Source of the DNA: Macrocystis pyrifera
Taxonomy: Eukaryota; Sar; Phaeophyceae; Laminariales; Laminariaceae
DNA length: 64,000 nt
Assembly: GCA_031763025.1 (NCBI GenBank)
Contig: JASSKH010000012.1
Location: forward strand, 4,745,397 to 4,809,396
Reading direction: 5' to 3'
In this document: in pieces, positions 11,699-22,385 of the stretch
Position numbering within the stretch: position 1 is the stretch's first letter
Layout: every line of letters begins with the position of its first letter
Notes under the pieces: model-generated
Told to the model about the DNA's origin: nothing
The model's database searches: none
What the model saw: the letters and a program-made list of their open reading frames with translations, nothing else
Position numbers and translations under genes: made by a program

Positions 11699-11878
11699 TG
11701 GAGGCTGGCGTCGAGAGTTCTGTGTCGCCAGTTGGGTTGGGAGTTGACTCGAGTATACGGATGTTAGCGCGGGGTTGCCGTTGGGGCAGCCCCGGGGGGG
11801 TCACCCCTTCTCCAACCCCCCTTTCCGGGCGGGGGGTTGCGCATTAATATAATACAACTTCGAAAGCAAAGTGCAAAG
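11699..11878 (+). repeat. Split direct repeat B2
   Basis: Direct copy of B1. Its last base before TGATTTTTTTTG is the right end of the recombinase element. Confidence 0.8.
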
Positions 11879-11971
11879 TGATTTTTTTTGTCGTGATTCA
11901 CGACAAAAAAATCACGATTCACGACAAAAATCTCACGAATCGTGATTTTTTTTGTTCGTTTGGAGTGGCCC

Positions 11972-12580
11972 TAAGCCAGGTAGTTGTCTGTGATCGCGAC
12001 GTAAACGGCTACTACTTGTACTGGTGGTGCTGCTGTGTCTCTTTGTCGCGACCACCCTAGAAGTACGAGCAGGTACCAGGTCTCGTCCAGTTGACTGTGA
12101 TCGCGACGAAAGCAGCTACTTGTCCTGGTGGTGCTGCTATGTCTCTTTGTCGCGACAACCCTAGAGGTACGAGGTACCAGGTAACAGGAGTCACGAGACG
12201 ACACTTCCATACTTTGACAGACGTCTAATTTTCTCGCTAATTTTCACGGACGCTACGACCTACTATTTTACAAGAAAACAAGAAAGCACGTCAGCTGTGA
12301 ACTACCAGGTACCAGCTAAGCCAGTTAGTTGTCTGTGATCGCGACGTAAACGGCTACTACTTGTGCTGGTGGTGCTGCTGTGTCTCTTTGTCGCGACAAC
12401 CCTAGAAGTACGAATAGGTACCAGGTCTCGTCCAGTTGTCTGTGATCGCGACGAAAGCAGCTACTTGTTGTGCTGGTGGTGCTGCTGTGTCTCTTTGTCG
12501 CGATGTCTCTTTGTCGCGACAACCCTAGAAGTACGAGGTACCAGGTCTCGGCCAGTTTGCCGTGATCGCGACGATAGCAC
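11972..12580. repeat. ~100-bp tandem repeat block, right part of split array
   Basis: Continues the array at 3750-4197 after the nested insertion. Two sub-blocks (11980-12180 and 12320-12575) are separated by the trailer and leader also seen on the left, implying a larger repeat of ~330-450 bp. The second sub-block has a small internal duplication of TGTCTCTTTGTCGCGA near 12487-12515. Confidence 0.85.
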
Positions 12581-13335
12581 TCACTCGAAATCCAAAGAAC
12601 TTATGTGCCGAAAGCGGCATTTTCGTATCTGTCGAAAGTGGCAGCCAGATTGTCCAGACTGAGAGATGCTGACCTCCTTTGACAATACTGACATCGATGC
12701 AGATTGAAAGAGTCAGAAAAAATTACTTGTAGAAAGTATTGGTCGGTGAAATCCTGGCGACGTTCTGTTTCTTAACTACTTGGCTTAACAGGCTGATATG
12801 ACGCTGTGAAACACCATTCTCGCCAAAGTCGCCGGTTTGCGATCCATGTATACTCGACTCCTTAGTTAGGGTTAGGGATACGTTCTCGGCGTATCGTAGG
12901 GACAGCCTTTGAGTTTTACGTGTTGTTCGTGGTATACCTACTTCGAAGAAGGCCATCGGGTTGCACCTTTAGTCTTTCTCTAAGTCAGTTATTGTGGGCT
13001 AACACAGTAGTAGGTATAGAGCGCTTCAAGTAAGTGTGGATCCTCAAAGAGACTTAGGTACACCCCCATTGTAGCATGTTGTTGTTCTCACACTAACTCA
13101 TCGATACAATGCAATGCACTCTGTGGTCGCAGGACAGACTCCAATATCTCTGGAGTGGAAAAATACCCCACCGGTAGAAATAAAAAACAAGCAAAGAATA
13201 ATACACGCGATAACCATACATCTACACCTCAGACAAAAATAAAAAATGAGGTCCGCACTCGTGCGTATCAAGTACATGCGGTACGCTGTACAAGTGGCCA
13301 CGTAAACCGAGAAGACCGCATACTACCCCGGAAAA
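12581..13335. other. Gene-free stretch
   Basis: No coding region, RNA gene or clear repeat is supported. A single TTAGGGTTAGGG-like motif occurs near 12866-12880. Confidence 0.4.
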
Positions 13336-13800
13336 AATAGACAGGATGAAAAAAACAACTCGACGTCGAAAAAATCGAAAAACGAAGTCGAAAAAATCAA
13401 CTACCGAAAAGGGAAGAGAGAGAAAAAAACAACAAATCGATTCAAGCAAGAAAACAAGAAATCAAGAAAGGAAAACACACAAGAGAATGCCCAGATTTTC
13501 GCAGATTGCAGGCTCGCAAGCTACGCGAGGGGTGTAGAATAGAGATAACCTTACAAAAAAGAAACATACATACTCACTCCGCTATTAAGAACACGAGATG
13601 AGCAAAAATAAAACTAATAGGCAAGAAAAAAAACGAAAACGAAAACGAAGACAACGAGGTAAACCAAAAAGAAACAGCAGATATCAAAAAATAAAAAGGC
13701 AGATACAGACAGACACAAATCAAACGGGACAAAAGGAAAGAGGAAAGGAAAAAAAAAAAATGGAAAAAAGAAACAACAAGAGGCGGGGGGGACAGATCAT
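13336..13800. repeat. Purine-rich low-complexity tract
   Basis: A/G-dominated sequence (AAAAAAC, CGAAAAACGAAG and similar runs) that yields Lys/Arg-rich pseudo-peptides. No codon structure or homology is visible. Confidence 0.7.
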
Positions 13801-13937
13801 ACGAAAGACAGGCACTAGGGCATACAGACACGCAGAGTTGCCCGGGTGGCACCATGCTATTAATAGTTACTTGGGTCCCAAAGAAGGGAGCGCATCATGA
13901 CAATGGTGGCCATACCCAAGTGTCAGACTTTTGGGCA

Positions 13938-14045
13938 GACCGCCTCCCCCCCCCTTTCCCCCCCTCCTCACCCCCCCACCCCCTTCCCCCCCCGCCACCC
14001 CCCCCCACACACACACCCCTCCCCCCACCCTCCCCCCTCGCCTCC
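13938..14045. repeat. C/T-rich microsatellite
   Basis: Runs of C broken by T and A on the plus strand, directly downstream (minus-strand sense) of the last recognisable LINE codons. It may be the degenerate 3' tail of that LINE. Confidence 0.8.
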
Positions 14046-17000
14046 CTTTCGCCTCTGCGATTCTGCGCACGTGCATTGGCGTCAACCGTTGTAGTCGCGG
14101 TTGCAACCATCCTGTGCCGTTCTACCGATGCCTCCTTCGCATCCTCATGACATTTCCGCATGAAGACCTCAGCCCCTTCCTCGACCCGTCGGAACCATCT
14201 GCCGGCGTTCTATGCTGCCTCGCGCCACCCTACGAGCTTGATGTCAAACTCCTTGAGGCCCTCCCCAAGGTGCCTCATCCAGTCCCACTCCTGTCCTCCA
14301 GAGTAGCCCTTACCCCCGACCATCTCCCCAAACATCACCTTCGGCAGGCGCTCCTCTCCCATGCGTGTCACAAAGCCCGCAAACAACAGTCTACGGGCTG
14401 CGTACCGTCGTCTCTACGCTCTCGGAGGTTGTCCTGAGAAGCGCGCATAAGATAGAATGTGGCCTTCGCGCTTTCGTTTTCGCCAGCCGAAGCATCGGAG
14501 GAGCATCTTGTGGCGGACCTCCCGTAGCCTGCCGCAATCAGTCCTGCACGGGCTCCAAGCAACGCATCCGTGGAGCAACGTTTCGATCACCTCGGCTCTC
14601 AGCATCCGCACCTACCTTCAGGCGTCGGCGCACACCCGGGCGGTCATATATTTCCATATTGTACCGCCCGAAGCACGCCCATGCCCTCTGGAGTCGACGG
14701 GTTACCTCGACACTTTCGCTCGTCCATTCTGCGCTGATAGCCCCGCCCAACTACATACACTCGAGTGTTTGTTTGTACACTTGGCCGGCTGCGGTGACGG
14801 TGAACGGCACTTTCCCCCCATCTTTCGTCTGCAGGCACATTATCTCCGTCTTGGCCTCCGAGACCGATAGGCCGGACGCAGCACATGCAGTCACGATCAC
14901 CGTCATTTTCCTCTCCAGGTCGTTCGGTGATCGTGCTACAATGCCCGCATCGTCAGCATACATCATTGCACACAATGTCTGGACCTCTTAATCCTTCCCC
15001 TGTCCGTCGGCGTGTCCGGCCCGTGCCTTCCCCCTCCTCTTTTTCCCCTTCTCACCTTCTTTCGTTGGATTTGCACCATGTTGGCCGTGATGGCTTTATC
15101 AGCGGCGAAGCATTTCTCCGCCACATTCAGCACCGCTGTGAAAAACATGTTGAACAGCAATGGCCCGGACACACACCCTTGCCGAAGACCCTGCTCCACG
15201 TCGAATATATCTGATGAGCAGTCGCCATCATCCAGCTGCACGCATGATCGCATGCCGTCGTGGAATTTCCATTTAACGGTGAGCATTCTAGGTGGCACGC
15301 CAAAGCGAGCCAAGACAGTCCACAGGAGGGTTCGGTCGACGGAGTCATAGGCTTTGGTGAGGTCGACAAAGCACATGAACAGCGGGGTGTCCTTCCCTGC
15401 CAGTTCCTGCAGGCGTCGCACCACGAACATCATGTCGACCGTCGAACGTTCGGACCACACTGCTCCTCTGGCAGGATACCTTCCCGTTCGCAGTGGTCAT
15501 TGAGGCGGCCCGCGATGACTTTGAGGAGCACTTTGCCGGCATGCGCGACAAAGGAAATGCCACGATTGTTACCACACTCCATCCTGTCTTTCTTTCTTTC
15601 TTCCTGTGCAACACATTAATTGTTGCATCCTTCCATTGCTCCGGCACGACCCCTCCCCTCCACACAGCAACGATGATCTCGTAGAAGCTTGCGAAGGTGT
15701 GCGAGTCTCCTCGGCCAGGACCTTCAGCAGTTCGGCTGGGAGACCATCAGGTCCAACCTGGGAGGTGCTGATACACTGGCGACCTTAAGCGATGATTCTC
15801 CGGCGGTCCCAGGGGGTGACACTCTAGCATTCCTGGGGGCAATGGTGCTCTGGTGATTCCGGAAATTTGTGCTCTGGAGATCCGGGGTCATGCTACCCTG
15901 ACGATTCCAGGCGATCCTGTCCTGGTGTTCCGAGACGGTTTTCTTGCTGTTCGCCATCGCCCGGATCGCGTCTTTCCCCTCGTACCTAGACGGGACGTCA
16001 TCCAGCGGACTGCACGAGGGCCAGACCTTGAGCTCGTTGACGATAGTCGGATCCAGGGTCAATGACTTGGTGTTTAGCAGCTTATGGAACCACCTTACCC
16101 ATCGTTCCCGGATGAGGCCGATGTCCCGCAGAAAACTACCTTCCTCATCCATCCGTAATGTGAGTAGGTCTTGCACATCTGTGAGCTAGGATCTTTAGGG
16201 GTGTTTTTGAATTGAAAAGTGCGTAGCGCGGTCTGCACCTGGGAATCGTCATCCGCAATTATTGAGAAATTTCCTGGTTAGATGCTAACGCGGTGCAGCC
16301 GCGTTTACGGAAAAGTTTGGCCCGTTTTGGCTGCAGCTTGGAGTCGGGGTTAGGGTTAGGGCCAGGGTTAGGGTTAGGGGTTGGGTTTGGTCTTCGCCCG
16401 CACCTTGATCCCAACAGGAACCAAAATACCTGAACAGCCTATCAACCTGAAGATCCGAGCTCACAGATTGTGTTGGGACTTCCCTGATGTACTGCGAAAT
16501 AAAAATCTTCTTCCCTTCCACATTCATTCCCTAAAGGTGCTTGTGAAACCCAAACTGATCGCCTTCTTGTATATACCTTTCGAGTTGACTGAAGTATTCT
16601 TCCAAGAACTTCTGCACTACGTCCGCCCTCGCACGTTTGAGCTGTTTCGTGGCAACCTTCAAAATTTTCTGCAGATTTTAGTCGTTCGGATTAGGGCGTA
16701 GTTGCGTCCTCGCATCTTCCCTTTGCTGCTATTGCGAGTGCACCTCCGCTTTTACCTCTTCGGGCGTGCACCAACCCAGCGGCCCTTGCTTGCGACTGTT
16801 ATGAGGTACTAGTTTAGCAGCAGTCGACGGCACGATCTCCACTAGAGCAGTTGCCTTATCATCGACACTACCAATTGGACCAGGCGGTGGGGGGATGCGT
16901 TTGGTTATCTCCCTTGTAGATCAATAGCTCGCTTTCCCCTTCCTGCGTTCACCCTACGATTCGGCGCAAACCGCCCCAAGAGGCGAATATTGCAGACCAC

Positions 17001-17300
17001 GACGTTGTGGTCAGATTCATGCCGATCCTCTGGTGGTTTCCGTACTGTCATGTTGCGGACCAGGCGTCGATCAACCTCATCGAGTAAGGATGTGGTCTAG
17101 CCTACACTGACCCTTCCCAGAGTTTGGAGATAGGAAAGTATACACCACCCCGCGAGTAGTTGTGGCAAAGAATGTATTGACGAGCGCAAGCTTGTTGTCA
17201 GCTGCGTGGAGGAGTAGTCTCTCTCCGTTGTTGTTCAATTCATCACGCTCATATGTACTCATCACCTTACTGCTGTGTGGTTCTTTCGTTCTTTCGGGCT
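14046..17300 (-). mobile_element. LINE copy 1 (endonuclease + reverse transcriptase), decayed
   Basis: Non-LTR retrotransposon read on the minus strand. Order: endonuclease part at ~17.35-16.95 kb (NTFFATTTRGVVYTF, then HESDHNVVV, the SDH signature of exonuclease-endonuclease-phosphatase nucleases); linker at ~16.7-16.4 kb; reverse transcriptase from ~16.19 kb. The RT shows VVPEQWKDATI near 15.65 kb, motif [14 protein letters not shown] at ~15370-15332, GLRQGC near 15.19 kb and the catalytic YADD at 14960-14949. The C-terminal part (LQRAWACFGRYNMEIYD...ETLLHGCVAW) runs to ~14.05 kb. It is 5'-truncated in the endonuclease and has several frameshifts, for example between the GLRQGC and YADD segments. 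A ~200-bp insertion with telomere-like repeats interrupts it at ~16.2-16.4 kb. Dead copy. Confidence 0.88.
16345..16388. repeat. Interstitial telomere-like (TTAGGG)n tract
   Basis: GGGGTTAGGGTTAGGGCCAG followed by GGTTAGGGTTAGGGG on the plus strand. It lies in a ~200-bp segment (about 16200-16400) that interrupts the LINE reading frame and is absent from the related LINE at ~20.45 kb. Confidence 0.75.
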
Positions 17301-17406
17301 CCTTTTCGGTAGAACCTATTTGTAGACGTGTGGACGGAGAGAGAGACGCCACGCCCTGCCCCCACACACCTGCCCACACCACGCTCAGCCGTGGTCCAGC
17401 AGAACA

Positions 17407-18985
17407 ATGAGTGGTTTACCGGGGAATCCAAATGCTGGCAGTAGTACTATAGAGTCAGGGGCTGCTGATAGTGTAGTGGCTGAGCCTGCTGCGTCGTCAG
17501 CCCCCTGATTCCGACGATCCGGTTGTTGAGGGTGAGCCTGCGGACGCTGCAACCCCCACACGATGTTGTGATATGAGTGAAGTAATCATGGGCTAAAGAT
17601 ATAGATAATATAGTCTGCAGTTTAGTGGAATCAGGAATACAAGAAAAATCCAAAGAATGGATTAACCCGGTGGATATTCCGTTAGTCGAGAGTAACGTTC
17701 TTTTAGGAATGTTCTCTAGGGCGGATAGCCCGTTAGACGAGAGTAATGTTCCTTAACGGATATAGGACCATAAAATGATAAGTTCTTATATTAGCAGAAG
17801 AACGATCGGTAGCCATAGCAAAGTTCTGCAGGAGTACATCAGATAAGAGGAATTTAGGAGAGCTTGTGGCGTGGGGTGGGACGAGTATATCTGGGTGTCG
17901 AGTCCCTCTCCCCTACCTCTCACTTCTCTAACAGAGCACCTCCTCAACTCTCGCTATTTAAAGAAGACCCTAATAAGAAGAAGCGAAGCACTGCTTCCCA
18001 GCTGCCAGATACACCTGCGTCCCTTACCCTCACCTCGGCGTTCACTTCACACATGGCGTCGTCGCCAGAGTGGGGGAATATATAGCCTCATTTCTTTTGT
18101 TTCGAATAGCTGCATCTTCGACCACCTTTTTCTGGTCGTTTGGGATGACTTTTGTCATCATCCTTCGACCATATTCTGGTCTGCATATACGATTATTCAG
18201 GGTGGGCTAATGTGATATGAGTGAAGCACTCATGGTCTATAGATATAGATAATATAGTCTGCAGTTTTGTAGTATCAGGAATACGAGGAAAATCCAATGA
18301 ATGGATTAACCCGGCGGATATTCCCGTTAGTCGAGAGTAACGTTCTTTTAGGAATGTTCTCTAGGGCGGATAGCCCGTTAGACGAGAGTAACGGAAATAG
18401 AACCATAAAATGATAAGTTCTTATATTAGCAAAAGAACGATCGGTAGCCATAGGAAAATTCTGTAGGAGTACACGAGATAAGAGGAATTTAGGAGAGCTT
18501 GTGCCGTGGGGTGGGACAGTTATATCTGGGCGTCGAGTCCCGCCCGCCTACCTCTCACTTCTCTAACGGAGCGCCCCCTCAGCTCTCGCCATTTAAAGAA
18601 GACCTAAATAAGAAGAAGCGAAGCCCTGCTTCCCAGCTGCCAGATACACCTGCGCCCCTTACCCTTACCTCGGCCTTCACTTCACAATGTGCTAACCACG
18701 ATCAGCAGCAGCAACAGGCGCTTTGAGGTCACACTCGAGCCGTCTATTCACGGCAGGAAGAAGTTGACAGCTTGGTGTTGGGGGTTTGTGAGTAGATTGA
18801 CCTCGAGCATCAACAACAAAAGCGTTGTGTGCATGGTGTCAAGCGAAAGGATGGGACTACTTGCAACCACCTCATGAAGTGGGAGCCGGCAGAGGGACAA
18901 AAGAAAGAGACGGGAATAACTGGCATGACCTCCCACATGAAGAACAGGCATCTCGACCTACACGAAGAGGCCATGCAGGACGATT
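17407..18985 (+). pseudogene. BED-finger (hAT-like) transposase 5' fragment, split by a TRIM
   Basis: An ATG at 17407 opens MSGLPGNPNAGSS, a low-complexity N-terminus, up to 17566. After the TRIM (17567-18686) the same gene resumes with Gln-rich sequence, LTAWCWGF and then a zinc-finger region: CAWC near 18825-18840 and SHMKNRH near 18935-18955. An aromatic W/F followed by C-x2-C and H-x4-H matches the BED finger found in hAT transposases. At least two frameshifts are visible besides the insertion: near 17500 (a TGA in one frame, an acidic-Pro frame continuing in the next) and between LTAWCWGF and CAWC. No catalytic domain follows; repeats begin at ~19.0 kb. A BED-finger host protein cannot be excluded. 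Confidence 0.5.
17567..18686. mobile_element. TRIM-like LTR element with 4-bp target duplication
   Basis: Two direct repeats, 17567-18051 (485 bp) and 18211-18686 (476 bp), both beginning TGTGATATGAGTGAAG and ending CACTTCACA, i.e. TG...CA. The interior is only 159 bp (18052-18210) and non-coding. ATGT flanks both sides (17563-17566 and 18687-18690). Terminal repeats in miniature have exactly this form and depend on other elements to move. No primer-binding site is obvious. A modest number of differences between the repeats suggests moderate age. Confidence 0.85.
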
Positions 18986-18989
18986 CACT

Positions 18990-19345
18990 TACGACCAGAC
19001 AAAACACCGCCGTGTTGTATTACTGGCAAAAAAAATGCCACCACATTTGTATTACCGTCTACCGCCAAACAAAATACCGCCGTGTTGCATCATCGCCAGA
19101 AAAATACCGCCATATTTAGTATAAACCGTCTACCGCCAAAACAATACCGCCAAAAAACAAAAAGTCGCCTACGGCCAAAAATATACCGCTATGTTGCATT
19201 ACCGCCGAAACAATACCGCCATATTTTGCTACACCACCTACCGCCAAAGAGGGTACCGCCTAAAAAACGAAAAACTCGCCAAAAAAATTACCGCCCTATT
19301 GCAATACTGCCCGGCCCGAATCCGCCTAAAAAAGCGCAACAACCC
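18990..19345. repeat. Degenerate ACCGCC-rich repeats
   Basis: Imperfect tandem units of ~45-60 bp containing ATACCGCCATATTT, CACCGTCTACCGCCAAA or CAATACCGCC. The array starts within or just after the BED-finger fragment and ends near a GGCCCGAATCCGCC motif. Confidence 0.75.
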
Positions 19346-19474
19346 TGGATAAAACGAACGATACTGGGTATTCCCTCAGCCGCGAAGCCACATCAGTCAG
19401 AAGCAGTTTAGCAAAAAGAAAAGAGTCACCCCTATCGTAGCACCCATCTCTCACAGCGTCTGTGCCTCTCCCCT

Positions 19475-20850
19475 ACTCTTCCCGCACGAAGGCTTTGCCG
19501 GCCCGTGCAGTCTCGTCCTGCTTCCCCCTGACTCCTTGTTTCGTTAGGGTTGATTGCAGTATTTCGTCCGTCACGGTTGCATTCATATTCAGCTCAGCTG
19601 TAAGAAACAATTGCAAAAAGTAGTGGCGCGAGGGAAAGCCCCTGCCGAACGCCCTACTTCGTATTGAACATACCACAGACAGTCCTCGCCACCATCCGGA
19701 GATGCACACAACCTTGCTTGACGGCATCGTGTATTTGGTAATTGGCCGCGAAAAGTCCCGATGGTACGCCTAATCGGGCTAGAACAGGTCACAGGGTATG
19801 GTTTGGTCAATGGAATCATTGTCTTTGGTGAGGTCGACGAAACACGTGTACAAGGGGGTGCCCTTTTTCCTGACCAGCTCCTGCAGGAGTCACGCCACTA
19901 ACATCGTATCGACCGTCGGGCACCGCTGTCTAGTGCTACATTGCTCCTCTGGCAGGACGATTTCCCAACCTCAGTGCGTAGTCGCAAAGGCGCCCCGTGA
20001 TGTCTGTGAGGAATACTTTGCCAGCGTCCACCACAAAAACGATGGCGTCGATAGTTTCCAGACTCCGTTCTACAAGTAATATTGCGAAGCATGTTATCCT
20101 TCCGTCGCCAAGCAAAACCCCCCATCTCGACAAAGCGACAATGATCGTGGAACGCTTGCAGGGTGTCCGGGTCCTCTTCGTCAGCCAAGATCTTCAGGAG
20201 TTCAGTTGGGAAGGCACCATGCCCAACCCCCTTGCGGTTCACCAACACCCAACTAACTGTGTCTACTTCGCACTTTGACGTGATGTCATCCAGCGGCCTG
20301 CGCGGGGAGCATACCTTAAGTTCGTCCACGAGAGTCGGGTCCAGGGTCAGCGATTTAGTGTTTAACATTTTATTGAACTGCCTTAACCAACGCTCCCGGG
20401 TGAGTTCATCGTCCGGCACCCTTTGGCCTCCTTCGTCCCTCAACGTACGGCGAATGAAAAGACCTTATTCCCTTCAACAGTAGATACCGGTACGTCCCCT
20501 TGAGATTGTTGCACAGGCCAAACTGATCGTCTTGTCAAGATATCCGTCGAGTTGGCTAACGTAATGTTTGAAGACCCTATCCCCAGCTGGCGCTCTCGCG
20601 CGTTGGAGCTGTTTGGCGGCCACAACCAAGTTTTTTCGCGGACCACGACCGCTCGAAGCGGCGAGCGGCCGTTTGCTCGCGTCTTCTCCCTACTTCCATC
20701 TCGCATACATCTCCTTTTTTGCTTCCACGATCGCACACCAACTCCTCGAACTGTGCTTGGGCTTACTAGCAGGTGCTACAACAGGTTCGACCCGGTCGAC
20801 AACAAGGTCTCGGTCAGCACCGCATCCCTATCGCTGACGCTACTGTAGTA
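19475..20850 (-). mobile_element. LINE copy 2 fragment, decayed
   Basis: Minus-strand relative of LINE copy 1. The linker and pre-RT region are recognisable (LNTKSLTLDPTLVDELKV against LNTKSLTLDPTIVNELKV in copy 1), followed by a degraded RT ending near 19475. The endonuclease and the YADD region are missing. Frame changes are frequent, and decay looks stronger than in copy 1. It abuts the LTR of the copia element to its right. Confidence 0.8.
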
Positions 20851-20999
20851 GGACTTGAGTTTGACGACAATTTTGCTGCTTTATCCCTTTGAGACTTACT
20901 CCAGGGTAGAAAAATTGTCGAAAACAATGTGAGTGGCGATTGCAGGACCGACCAGGCGAAGCATGCTGTGGGTAGGGTTAAGTAGATGAAACGCTCGAA

Positions 21000-21290
21000 T
21001 GTTCGATGCACTCACTGATATGATAGGCCAAGCCTGAGTCAGTTCATAGAAGCCCCTCTAGGGTATATATATATTATCGCTTAGAATACACAAGACAAGG
21101 AAGAAAGGGGGAGAACATGAAGTACACACACAACAAGAAGAAGTAGAACAAGAAGAAGAAGAAGAAGTGAGAAAGCGGCGGATAAGATACGTCCCAACCC
21201 GTTGACCGTTCCACACAGAAACACGCATATTTCCTGTGTGGAACTCCCAAATACCGTTACACATGAATCCATACACCAAGTACGTGAGCA
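21000..21290 (-). repeat. copia 3' LTR
   Basis: 291 bp; on the minus strand it runs TGCTCACGTAC...GCATCGAACA. It carries TATATATATAT and the (AAG)n tract shared with the other LTR. Confidence 0.9.
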
Positions 21291-22385
21291 CCCCTCTGCT
21301 CTCTACTTGGCTGCTTGGTGAATGGGATAACCAAACATCGCTCATGATATAGTACCATACCATGATGATAGACCACGATCACCCAAAATCCAAATCCAAG
21401 GTATTGTACTCAAAGAGAAGTATATGTCAAGACCAATGCCTCAAATCAGAATATCACAAACACAAATATCAAAGTCTCAAATCTCACAAAGAAAGAAACT
21501 TGATCTTCATATCTCAGAAAATAGTACCACAAGAACAGCTGCTCAAAACCCGAAAAATAATAAATCGGAGAAAAACAGAAATCAACTCCTCAAATCTCGA
21601 CTGTACAGAAAGATCAAGCCCGCCAAGCCCAGAAAAGCCCACAAAGCAACTCCTCAAAATCTCAGAAAACAATCAATCGAATCCTTGCATCATTTATATA
21701 GTACTGCATTCCCCCCTTTTTTTATCTCTCCATATGAATCTAACACCAATCCGATACAGCCTCTCTACAGGGGACACACTAAATCCAGTCAAATGGCAAC
21801 AAAAACCCAGAATTTCGTCTCTGAAATAACGCCCCAGTTTAGTGCGGTCGACTTAGTATACTACAGATGTCAATTCCGCGTTACGTACGTAGATACGTAT
21901 TCAGTATAATAATGTTATACAGTAGTTCCAAATATTTCAGCTTTCCTGCTACGTACAGCAGTCTTCCAGCCCCAACGGAACGGGATAAAAGGCACCACTC
22001 ATGAATCACGATCGACTCCTCAACTCAAACCAGAATGGTACATAGTGGCATGTCGGATTCACTCCCTCGCCCCCCCCCAAAAAAAAAAAAATCACAAATC
22101 ATAGGACCGCATGAAGTCAGAGCTTTAAACCCCAAAACAATTGAAGAATAGTGACAAAAATAATTATCAGAGTGTCAAATCGCCCAAAAAAAAAATACCT
22201 CTTCAGATCTCAGCAATAAAATATCATGACCTCCAAGATCAATAAAATCCATAAACTATCTTCTCAAATCTCATGAAATTTGTGATAACTTCCTCGAATT
22301 CCCTCAAATCACAGAAATATACAAAAATCGGCCTCGTCAGACATAAAAATTGACCCAAAAACAAAACAAAACAAAACAAACAAAC
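21291..22385. other. Non-coding 3' region of the copia element
   Basis: A-rich sequence with repeated CAAATCTCA/CTCAAATC motifs and an A run near 22078-22091. No coding function is seen. It is interior to the element, between RNase H and the 3' LTR. Confidence 0.6.

Larger units (their letters stand above)
5562..11878 (+). mobile_element. Tyrosine-recombinase retroelement (Ngaro/PAT-like) with split direct repeats
   Basis: Direct repeats are arranged A1 (5562-5769), B1 (10804-10983), A2 (10984-11191) and B2 (11699-11878). A1 and A2 are both 208 bp and B1 and B2 both 180 bp, with one or two mismatches each by eye. B1 abuts A2 directly. This A1-internal-B1-A2-B2 order is the split direct repeat layout of PAT/Ngaro-type DIRS relatives. 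A recombinase-like C-terminal motif lies just before B1. The insertion is precise without target duplication: joining the flanks gives GAATCG-TGATTTTTT, a motif that recurs in the host element. Known members have A2 adjoining B2, whereas here ~507 bp separates them. The coding interior is mostly replaced by a minisatellite, so the element is broken or non-autonomous, yet its repeats are young. Confidence 0.7.
4926..11971. mobile_element. Harbinger-like TIR element carrying a nested retroelement
   Basis: The left end GGGCCGCTCCTAACGAAC and the inverted right end (GGGCCACTCCAAACGAAC on the minus strand) are flanked by TAA on both sides (4923-4925 and 11972-11974). Removing the element restores CAGCTAAGCCAG, exactly the uninterrupted form at 3803-3815. 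A 3-bp TWA target duplication and GGGCC termini are typical of PIF/Harbinger elements. The short intact relative at 55470-56211 is 742 bp and lacks any transposase, so this is a non-autonomous family. The extra 6.3 kb here is a later insertion at 5562-11878. The family name rests on termini only. Confidence 0.8.

Noticed and set aside
10808-11878. Ordinary LTR pair formed by B1 and B2
   Set aside because: The A repeats at 5562 and 10984 and the direct B1-A2 joint fit a split-repeat element better. The B ends lack TG...CA and there is no target duplication.
3820-12575. CRISPR array from the ~100-bp repeats
   Set aside because: Units are contiguous without unique spacers and are far longer than CRISPR repeats; the genome is eukaryotic.
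13336-14040. Lys/Arg-rich and Pro-rich proteins
   Set aside because: Low-complexity purine and C/T tracts; frames exist on both strands by composition.
17077-17382. Host endonuclease gene
   Set aside because: The SDHN-type nuclease is in line with, and homologous to, the LINE endonuclease; it is not a host gene.
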